DNA of 64,000 bases from Haematococcus lacustris (Eukaryota; Chlorophyta; Chlorophyceae; Chlamydomonadales; Haematococcaceae). The position numbers were made by a program, and so were the translations under genes. Location: the NCBI GenBank assembly GCA_030144725.1, contig JASKMD010000019.1:911310-975309 (forward strand). Direction: 5' to 3'. Within the stretch, counting starts at the first letter, position 1. Each line of letters opens with the position of its first letter. The notes beneath the pieces are model-generated. The model did no database searches, was not told the origin of the DNA, and saw only the letters and a program-made list of their open reading frames with translations. Positions 57,001 to 64,000 of this stretch are shown here, piece by piece.

Positions 57001-58177
57001 GGGAGCAGAGGGTGAGCCGATGGGGTCACAGCCAGGGGGTGCAGGGGATGGTTCAAGTTACCTGGTGGAGCGCTCCAACAGTGGGGCTGGTCAGGTCCGG
57101 GCCCCCACCACAGCAGAAGACACCCAGCCAGAGGCGGAGAGGAACTGCCAATTGGTTGGCGCAGGTTACCGTCAGTGCCCAGTCACGGGTGGGGAGCAGT
57201 GGGTGCGCCAGGCGGTCTGCACCATGGTGGGGGAGCTCAATGCTGGGTTGAATGGTGAGGGCAGCGGCTGGTGTGAGCAGGACGTCCTCGACCTGTTCTC
57301 TACTCCCCCTACCACCAGTGGTGCCCCTGCCCAGCCCCCTAACGTGCCAGGGCGGGTATGGTACTTCACCCGTGCAGAGTGCACACAGCAGTTGATGTTC
57401 AGTGTGGCGTACAAGTGTGCAAAAAAGCGCAACAACAGCTGGGCCATGGATAAGTACTACTACAGAGCCAGCTTGTCCACTGTGAACGAGTATGCGGCCC
57501 ACATTCAGTTCTGGGTGCGACTAGAGCACCCAATCATCTCAGGCCGCTTCCTGCGAGTGGCCATCGCAAGGCTGTTCCCCATCTACCCTGTGGGTGGCCT
57601 GCCCAACTTGTTGCATGGCATGGGCCCTGAACCAGAGACAGCAGAGGCAGCAGCAGCAGCCGCAGCACGCACACCCGGGCGCAAGAGACCAGCCCCACAG
57701 GACACAGCGGCCAAACGGCGGGCAACAGGTCCAAAACCAGCAGCTGCAACAGCAGCGGCTGCAGCAACAGCAGCAGCAGGAGAAGCAGCAGCAGAAGCAA
57801 CAGCAGGAGGAGCAGGGGCAGCAGCAGCAGAGGCAGCAGCAGGAGAAGCAGAGGCAGCAGCAGCAGCAGCTGCGCCAGACGGTGCTGGCCCCTCTGTTCC
57901 GCCCCCCCACAATGGTGGGGCCAAAGGAGGACAACGCCGCTCAAGCCGTGTGGCCAAGGGGCCAGCCACCGTCCCACAAGAGCAGCCAACCAAGGCAACC
58001 CTACCCTACCATCGGCGCGCCAAGTTCAGGACAAAGGAGGCAGGTGCTGGTCCTGCTGAGTGGTTTGCAGTGAATGGGGAGCAGCTGCACACTCTGTTCG
58101 TGTCCTTCTTCCCCACAGGCGAGGGCCATGGGGACATGTACTTTGTTCCATACAACAGCCTCAGCAAGCAGCACTAG
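54090..58177 (+). CDS. Tnp2/KDZ-like DDE transposase, nine exons
   Basis: Exons: 54090-54301, 54392-54462, 54546-54740, 54836-54966, 55057-55376, 55457-56014, 56188-56339, 56446-56593, 56770-58177. All phases agree and give about 1,064 residues. Introns are 80-176 bp, GT-AG except intron 5 (55377-55456), which is GC-AG. Exons 1-2 form a zinc motif (C-N-G-K-T-C ... C-P-H-P-Q-C-G-E). Exon 4 has LGLDWVS (candidate first catalytic Asp, 54919) and exons 5-6 have VADTPAR (second Asp) then NCMWCW. Exon 6 has IAHSLLFGLVKNH like the MHNLLLG segment of Tnp2 proteins, but without the usual Asp before it. Exon 8 has FSPNLHM. The last exon has an Ala/Gln-rich insert and an RRSSRVAK-type basic tail. No in-frame ATG exists between a TGA at 54033 and 54090, so the 5' end is missing or in an unseen exon. 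Confidence 0.8.
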
Positions 58178-58243
58178 ACACTGTCACTTTCGTTCAGGCC
58201 ACATCATAATGATGAGAATGTGCTGATTGTAATCAGGTTGCGC
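58178..58243 (+). other. Transposase 3' flank
   Basis: Short AT-richer stretch between the transposase stop and the right subterminal array. No gene or clear polyadenylation signal seen. Confidence 0.5.
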
Positions 58244-59315
58244 CCATCATCACTACACTCGTCCCTGCACTCGTCCCTGCGCCCGTCATCCCTGCATTCG
58301 TCCCTGCGCTCATCCCTGCACTCATCCCTGCACTCGTCCCTGCGCTCGTCCCTGCGCTCATCCCTGCACTCGTCCCTGCGCCCGCCATCCCTGCAGTCGT
58401 CCCTGCGTTCATCCCCGCGCTCGTCCCTGCGCTCATCCCTGCACTCGTCCCTGCGCCCGTAATCCCTGCGCTCATCCCTGCACTCATCCCTGCGCTCGTC
58501 CCTGCGCTCATCCCTGCACTCGTCCCTGCGCCAGAAATCCCTGCATTCGTCCCTGCGCGCATCCCTGCGCTCGTCCCTGAACTCATCCCTGCACTCGTCC
58601 CTGCGCCCGTAATCCCTGCACTCGTCAAGGCGCTCATCCCTGCGCTCATCCCTGCACTCGTCCCTGCACTCGTCCCTGCGCCTATATTCCCTGCGCTCGT
58701 CCCTGCGCTCATCCCTGCACTCGTCCCTGCGACCGAAATCCCTGCACTCGTCCCTGCGCTCATCCCTGCGCTCATCCCTGCACTCGTCCCTGCACTCGTC
58801 CCTGCGCCCATATTCCCTGCGCTCGTCCCTGCGCTCATCCCTGCACTCGTCCCTGCGACCGAAATCCCTGCATTCGCCCCTGCGCTCATCCCTGCACTCG
58901 TCCCTGCACTCATCCCTGCACTCGTCCCTGCGCCCATCATCCCTGCGCTCGTCCCTCCGCTCATCCCTGCACTCGTCCCTGCGCCCATAATCCCTGCGCT
59001 CGTCCCTGCGCTCGTCCCTGCGCTCGTCCCTGCGCTCATCCCTGCGCTCATCCCTGCGCCCATAATCCCTGCGCTCGTCCCTGCGCTCATCCCTGCACTC
59101 GTCCCTGCGCCCATCATCCCTGCATCCGTCCCTGCACTCGTCCCTGCGTTCGTCCCTGCGCCCCCAGGTCATCCCTGCGTTCGTCCCTGCACCCCCCCCT
59201 CCATCCCTGTGTTCGTCCCTGCACCCCCCCTCCATCCCTGCGTTCGTCCCTGCACCCCCCCCTCCATCCCTGCGTTTGTCCCTGCACCCCCCCTCCATCC
59301 CTGCATCCGTCCCTG
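58244..59315 (-). repeat. Right subterminal 12-bp repeat array
   Basis: Plus-strand units CTCGTCCCTGCG and variants, the inverse of the left array, with the longer GGATGGAGGGG-type units again next to the TIR (59160-59315). Confidence 0.92.
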
Positions 59316-59480
59316 CGAGAACGCCACGGGCCGCCCAGCCTCAGCCTTTGATTTTTTTGACCTGATTCTTTTTGGGATGGATTTCTTACATCATCAGCTA
59401 CCAGCTGGCTGAATTTCAGCCCATTTGGACAAAGTCGGCCAAAGCGTAGGGAGAAACGCAGGGCCTAAATTGTAGGAGTG
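59316..59480 (-). repeat. Right terminal inverted repeat of the CACTA-like element
   Basis: Inverse of 50855-51020; ends ...TAGGAGTG at 59480, followed by TT. Confidence 0.88.
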
Positions 59481-59482
59481 TT

Positions 59483-61450
59483 GGGGCACACCACAACTGC
59501 CTATCAGTACGCCACACTGGGCTATCCACATGGAACGTACCAGCCGATGATGCGGTGGCCCTAAAATGCGTCAACCATGCTATACACTCAGCACACCAGG
59601 AGGAGGCCATGGCCACCATTATGCTGATCCCTGGTAAGAAGGGCATCTCTTACCCCAAACACATTGACACCCTGAGACGCTACCCAGAGTACTGTCAGCA
59701 CTTGGCCAGCATACCCCTCAACAATACCAACTGCTCCAAACTTGGCAAGCACGCCACCCTCCTCGTGTACGTCATATGGAACGAAGCAGGGCAACTACTC
59801 ACCACCAAAGGCAACCCACAAGGATGGATGGCTAGCACAGCCACTGCCCTACACCCGGACAGGGAGACACACCCTCTCCTTCGCAGACCTCACAATCAAA
59901 AACAGCCAGCCGCCCTCCCCAGTGGCCACAAACAACACCTCCGCCTCCCGCTGGACAGGGCTCTACCCACGCTGGGGCACACACGCAGCCAACACCAGCT
60001 CACGCACCACTCCACCACGCTACCGCGGATGGCCATCACCGAATGGACCACGATAGCGTACACTGACGGCAGCTGCATTAAGACATCCGAGCCAGACCCG
60101 GCGCGCGTCGGGGCGGGGGTCTATATTCCGGAAAGCAACGCCCTTCTTACCATTGCGGTGAACGACCCAGAGAACAACACCATCAACAAGGCAGAACTCA
60201 CAGCGATACACGCGGCACTGAAAGCGGGGGCCAGACGCATCGCCACCGACAGCCTATGCTCTCTCTATCAGATCCGCCGAGCCCTGGCTAACCCGATGTC
60301 CCTCATTAATCATAGACACAACGACATCCTGACGGACATCGCCACCCTCATCATCGCTAGCCCCGTCACGACCCAATTCTACAAGGTCCGGGCCCACTCG
60401 GGCATCATCGGCAACGAAGGCGCTGATGCCCTCGCTAAACACGCAGCGCTACATCCGGAGCAGGCAAACACACTAGAGTACCACCCGACCACACCCAAGG
60501 AGAGAGGTATCTGGCTCAACCACGGGACCGATAGCGAAACCCTCGCCCCGCTGCCGGACTGCCGACAAAGCGTGCGAGCACACATGCACAGCAAGCACAA
60601 GTTAGGTCTCGCCAACCAAGACAGCATCTACTACCAGATGACCCAAGATATCACCAAAGCCGCGGCAAAAGGAGCGGGCGAAAGAGTGATGACCGATGCG
60701 ACCATCTCCATCCCCGCGCAAAGGACCGCCCTACTCTACCGTACCGGAGGACTATACAACCAGAAACTAGCTATGCGCTGGAAGCAGGCGACAGACGACC
60801 GCTGCCCCCTCTGTGGGGAGGCCGACAGTGCCACACACCTGCTCTTGGGCTGCAACGAGACCCTGCCACTCGTGCAAGAGAGGCACAACGGAGCTGGCCG
60901 CCTCATCGCCAAAGCCATCAGCAAAGGAACCCTGGGCGGATGCATCCGGTTTGCGGACACCGGCAGCTGGGAGAAAGGCGCTAGAGAAAACCTTGACCTC
61001 CCTAACGACACACTACACACCACGCTACGGGCACTCGGCATGAAACCAACAGCGACCAAACACTCTACCAGACCGGACATAATCATGGTGACGCCTCAAA
61101 AAAAGACGGGCAAACGCGGCAAAGCCACTAAACAGATCACCATCATAGAAATCAAATACTTTGCGGACTCGAGGTGGATGGAGCAACTGGACAAGGCCCT
61201 AAACCAACACACAAAACTGGCACACACCATGCGCAAGATAGGCCACATGGTTGAGATCAGACCAATCCTACTGGGTATAGGCGGTATTACCTATGAAACA
61301 CACACACGTCAACACCTCATAGCCCTTGGGGTCACTCAAGCCAACGCCACAAAGCTACTAAACAAGCTCACGAGACATGCGGTAGAAACAGCCCACACCA
61401 TTGCCAAAACAAGTTATAGACTTAGAGCTACTAGAAAGGGGGGGGGGTAG
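59483..61450 (+). CDS. Dualen C-terminal region: RNase H, CCHC knuckle, restriction-like endonuclease
   Basis: Open from the transposon edge; a GTG at 59555 is only an apparent start, because the frame continues upstream into the PHD region once the transposon is removed. After ~165 codons of unassigned sequence comes RNase H type I (D in YTDGSC near 60063, E in NKAELTAI, D in ATDSL, H in VRAHSG, D in GADALAKH). A CCHC knuckle C-x2-C-x7-H-x4-C (RCPLCGEADSATHLLLGC, near 60802) and a PD-(D/E)XK nuclease (RPDII near 61070, E-I-K in IIEIKY near 61147) follow. The CCHC plus PD...EXK order is that of restriction-like endonucleases in early-branching non-LTR elements, and with the AP-endonuclease makes the dual set that defines Dualen. 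Stop at 61448; catalytic residues look intact. Confidence 0.88.
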   Translation, partial: GAHHNCLSVRHTGLSTWNVPADDAVALKCVNHAIHSAHQEEAMATIMLIPGKKGISYPKHIDTLRRYPEYCQHLASIPLNNTNCSKLGKHATLLVYVIWNEAGQLLTTKGNPQGWMASTATALHPDRETHPLLRRPHNQKQPAALPSGHKQHLRLPLDRALPTLGHTRSQHQLTHHSTTLPRMAITEWTTIAYTDGSCIKTSEPDPARVGAGVYIPESNALLTIAVNDPENNTINKAELTAIHAALKAGARRIATDSLCSLYQIRRALANPMSLINHRHNDILTDIATLIIASPVTTQFYKVRAHSGIIGNEGADALAKHAALHPEQANTLEYHPTTPKERGIWLNHGTDSETLAPLPDCRQSVRAHMHSKHKLGLANQDSIYYQMTQDITKAAAKGAGERVMTDATISIPAQRTALLYRTGGLYNQKLAMRWKQATDDRCPLCGEADSATHLLLGCNETLPLVQERHNGAGRLIAKAISKGTLGGCIRFADTGSWEKGARENLDLPNDTLHTTLRALGMKPTATKHSTRPDIIMVTPQKKTGKRGKATKQITIIEIKYFADSRWMEQLDKALNQHTKLAHTMRKIGHMVEIRPILLGIGGITYETHTRQHLIALGVTQANATKLLNKLTRHAVETAHTIAKTSYRLRATRKGGG

Positions 61451-61567
61451 GGGGTCGGCTGCTTCTCGAGCTTGATGGTGGGAGCAGGCCGCGCCCCAGG
61501 CGGCTGCTCCTCCCTTAATGCACGCCGGTGAATACCGGCGTAGTCTTCTTCTTCTTCTTCTTCTTCT
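61451..61567 (+). other. Dualen 3' UTR with terminal hairpin and (CTT)n tail
   Basis: A perfect 7-bp stem with a GAAT loop, CGCCGGT-GAAT-ACCGGCG (61523-61540), lies immediately before TAG and a run of CTT/TTC repeats to 61567. Several LINE families need a 3' stem-loop for RT recognition and end in short tandem repeats; the same is inferred here. Confidence 0.8.
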
Positions 61568-61580
61568 TGCGGCGAGGGTC
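61568..61580. repeat. Target-site duplication of Dualen, right copy
   Basis: Exact repeat of 41809-41821. Confidence 0.88.
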
Positions 61581-62651
61581 GCTGGTGCGCCCTGGCGGAG
61601 GTGTCAAGCCCGCTCCCCCGCTCCCCCGCTGTCCCCTGGCCTGCCACCTGCTGCGCGCTGGCCTCCCACTTGAGCTCCAGCTCCCTTAGGGCTCCATCAG
61701 CCACCGCTGCCACCTCCGGTCCACCCGCTGCCCAGGGGGGGCGCACACCCCTCAGCGCAGGCCACAGGCCCCCACTGGGTGGGTAGAGGGGGTCGGCACT
61801 GACGCGCTGGAGCTGGTGGAGGCGCACCCTGGCATGCTTGACAGAGAAGTCCAGCAGGGTGGTGGTGCCCATGCCCCACACCTGAGGGTCCAACTGCAGG
61901 TGAGCCCAGGGGCCCAAGCGCCACTCCTCCTTGGGCCAGGTGCCAGGCCCCTCGTCAGCTGGGTCGGCAGCCTGCCCTCCTGCCCCGCCCCCTGCTCCTC
62001 TACGCCCTCCACCTCCTCCACGCCCTCCCCCCCTGCCACCGCCCCGCTTCCTTGCCCGCCCCCCTCCCCTGCCCCCCCCCTGGCTACTCCTTGATCCTGC
62101 CCCTGAGCCTGCTCCAGCGCCACGTGACGCTGGGCTGGTAGAGGTCGGAGGTGGGTGGCTCGCTCCTCCGGGGTCAGCATGTAGCTGGGCTTGTTGAGCC
62201 GGGCCACCACTGCTGGCTCCCAGGCCGCCCCCTCCTCCGCCCAGAAAGCCCCGAGGGGCCCCTGCCCTGTGGGGTATAGGGGGTAGAGGCGGCCGTTGGG
62301 TCCCACCCAGTGGGAGGGCTGGAGCAGGGGGGTGCGCCTCATCACAAAACCCACCCCTGGCCCAACCCTCAGGCACTCCCACTCCGGCTGTGGCGGCTGC
62401 AGGCGGTCTACCATGCCCTGCCAGGGCTCGGGGGGGCAAGCCCTGACCAGGTCCGCAGCCCAGCGGGCCTCCCCCTCCAGCTGGGGGCTGTGGAGGGCCT
62501 CCCTCACGTGGCGGACGTGGGTCCATCCCTGCTCAGCTGCTGCCTCCCTAGCTGCTGGGTTCATGCGGACTTGCGCGTTGTACCACAGCGGCTCCGCCAG
62601 CACCGAAAAGAAGGACTGGCTAGCGGGGGGCACCGCACAGAACAGCTTGAG
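61568..62651 (-). pseudogene. LINE unit T4, right part
   Basis: Continuation of 40917-41821 after the Dualen insertion: post-RT polyprotein sequence with a local deletion at about 61612. Open minus-strand frames at 61752-62650 and 61414-62526 cover fragments only. Homology ends at 62651, where the 118-bp satellite begins in place of the rest of the LINE. Confidence 0.82.
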
Positions 62652-64000
62652 AAAGGTGCAGCAAAGCAGGAGGCAAATGGCGAGTGGCAGGCATGAGTAC
62701 AGAGGGCATCTAAGAAGGGGCGGCGGGGCAGGTGCATCAGCGCATGAGCGAGGGGGCAGGAGCAGTGGGAAAGGTGCAACAAAGCAGGAGGCAAATGGTG
62801 AGTGGCAGGCAAGAGTACAGAGGGCATCTGAGCAGGGGCGGCGGGGCAGGTGCATCAGCGCATGAGCGAGGGGGCAGGAGCAGTGGGCAAGGTGCAGCAA
62901 AGCAGGAGGCACATGGCGAGTGGCAGGCATGAGTACAGAGGGCATCTGAGCAGGGGCGGCGGGGCAGGTGCATCAGCGCATGAGCGAGGGGGCAGGAGCA
63001 GTGGGCAAGGTGCAGCAAAGCAGGAAGCACATGGCAAGTGGCAGGCATGAGTACAGAGGGCATCTGAGCAGGGGCGGCGGGGCAGGTGCATCAGCGCATG
63101 AGCGAGGGGGCAGGAGCAGTGGGCAAGGTGCAGCAAAGCAGGAGGCAAATGGGGAGTGGCAGGCATGAGTAAAGAGGGCATCTGAGCAGGGGCGGCGGGG
63201 CAGGTGCATCAGCGCATGAGCGAGGGGGCAGGAGGAGTGGGCAAGGTGCAGCAAAGCAGGAGGCAAATGGGGAGTGGCAGGCATGAGTAAAGAGGGCATC
63301 TGAGCAGGGGCGGCGGGGCAGGTGCATCAGCGCATGAGCGAGGGGGCAGGAGCAGTGGGCAAGGTGCAGCAAAGCAGGAGGCAAATGGCGAGTAGCAGGC
63401 ATGAGTACAGAGGGCATCTGAGCAGGGGCGGCGGGGCAGGTGCATCAGCGCATGAGCGAGGGGGCAGGAGCAGTGGGCAAGGTGCAGCAAAGCAGGAGGC
63501 ACATGGCGAGTGGCATGCATGAGTATAGAGGGCATCTGAGCAGGGGCGGCGGGGCAGGTGCATCAGCGCATGAGCGAGGGGGCAGGAGCAGTGGGCAAGG
63601 TGCAGCAAAGCAGGAAGCACATGGCAAGTGGCAGGCATGAGTACAGAGGGCATCTGAGCAGGGGCGGCGGGGCAGGTGCATCAGCGCATGAGCGAGGGGG
63701 CAGGAGCAGTGGGCAAGGTGCAGCAAAGCAGGAGGCAAATGGGGAGTGGCAGGCATGAGTAAAGAGGGCATCTGAGCAGGGGCGGCGGGGCAGGTGCATC
63801 AGCGCATGAGCGAGGGGGCAGGAGCAGTGGGCAAGGTGCAGCAAAGCAGGAGGCAAATGGTGAGTGGCAGGCATGAGTACGGAGGGCATCTGAGCAGGGG
63901 CGGCGGGGCAGGTGCATCAGCGCATGAGCGAGGGGGCAGGAGCAGTGGGAAAGGTGCAACAAAGCAGGAGGCAAATGGTGAGTGGCAGGCAAGAGTACAG
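62652..64000. repeat. 118-bp satellite array (about 11 copies, continues past window)
   Basis: Monomers begin near AAGGTGCAGCAAAGCAGG and contain GGGGCGGCGGGGCAGGTGCATCAGCGCATGAG-type sequence. Variant monomers recur: the AAGCACATGGCAAG form at about 63020 and 63610, the AGGCAAATGGGGAG form at about 63140 and 63730, five units (590 bp) apart. The first and last units share AAATGGTGAGTGGCAGGCAAG, ten units apart. The repeated 66- and 108-codon open frames are repeat artefacts. Confidence 0.95.

Larger units (their letters stand above)
50855..59480 (+). mobile_element. CACTA-like DNA transposon (8.6 kb) carrying a dioxygenase gene
   Basis: Ends are inverted repeats starting CACTCCTACAATTTAGG (50855-51020 and 59316-59480, roughly 90% identical), flanked by TT at 50853-50854 and 59481-59482. 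Each end has a ~1.1-kb array of 12-bp units in inverted orientation. CACTA elements are known for CACT-starting termini, 2-3-bp duplications and subterminal repeats bound by the transposase machinery. It encodes a 9-exon transposase (plus) and a dioxygenase (minus). It inserted in frame within the Dualen coding region. Confidence 0.88.
41822..61567 (+). mobile_element. Dualen/RandI-type non-LTR retrotransposon with three nested insertions
   Basis: Bounded by the 13-bp duplication TGCGGCGAGGGTC and ending in a (CTT)n tail. Without its guests it is about 7.4 kb. Parts in order: Pro/Ala-rich leader, 2A motif, cysteine protease pair, AP-endonuclease start, PHD finger, RNase H, CCHC knuckle, PD-(D/E)XK nuclease. 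Dualen from Chlamydomonas is known to combine AP-type and restriction-like endonucleases with RT, RNase H and a cysteine protease. Here the RT is missing and the 5' end is truncated (no start codon at 41822). The flanking LINE is on the opposite strand. Confidence 0.85.

Noticed and set aside
62652..64000. CRISPR-like array
   Set aside because: The 118-bp units are continuous satellite monomers with no unique spacers, in a eukaryotic context.

Overview
This window looks like nuclear DNA of a green alga, most likely of the order Chlamydomonadales. It is GC-rich and made almost entirely of transposable elements; I see no host housekeeping gene, rRNA or tRNA. The lineage call rests on four things: a Dualen/RandI-type retrotransposon (a family described from Chlamydomonas), a same-strand nested cluster of L1-type LINEs like algal Zepp elements, a TTAGGG-type telomere-like array (reported as the telomere repeat in some Chlamydomonadales), and a gene with small regular GT-AG introns. 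Species cannot be assigned.

Region 1 (1-41821, all LINEs on the minus strand): one L1-type LINE family (AP-endonuclease, reverse transcriptase, C-terminal Zn knuckle) is stacked on itself. Copy A1 (1-5057) is cut by the window edge. Copy B (5128-11032) sits inside the 3' UTR of an older copy C, with a ~30-bp target-site duplication. Copy A2 (11471-23140) is full length, with one open frame of 3,468 codons. Copy A3 (23375-30740) arose by a 7.6-kb tandem duplication (15767-23374 = 23373-30974) and lacks the RT. From 30741 to 41821 come deleted LINE fragments, including 2,914-bp tandem units. Each long copy encodes a poly(Gly-Ala) tract from a GGGGCT hexamer array. Two non-autonomous Helitrons carrying CAG-rich minisatellites (5180-7467 plus, 35978-38073 minus) lie in LINE 3' UTRs; the second can be checked base by base against an unoccupied site.

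Region 2 (41822-61567): a 5'-truncated Dualen-type non-LTR retrotransposon on the plus strand, flanked by a 13-bp TSD and ending in a hairpin plus (CTT)n tail. It is broken by three other elements: a 991-bp terminal-inverted-repeat element (43176-44166), a 5'-deleted Ty3/gypsy chromovirus (46288-49022) and an 8.6-kb CACTA-like DNA transposon (50855-59480). Dualen parts in order: Pro/Ala-rich leader, a 2A ribosome-skipping motif, two Josephin-like cysteine protease modules, AP-endonuclease, [RT missing], PHD finger, RNase H, CCHC knuckle, PD-(D/E)XK endonuclease. The CACTA-like element has inverted 12-bp subterminal arrays, a 9-exon Tnp2/KDZ-like transposase gene and, divergently, a putative Fe(II)/2-oxoglutarate dioxygenase gene with a telomere-like array in an intron.

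Region 3 (61568-64000): the interrupted LINE resumes to 62651, then a 118-bp satellite with partial five-unit higher-order periodicity runs off the window.

The whole can be read as a record of successive nested insertions. The most notable points are the 2A motif in Dualen, the dioxygenase carried by a DNA transposon, and the self-nested LINE cluster that could mark a centromere.
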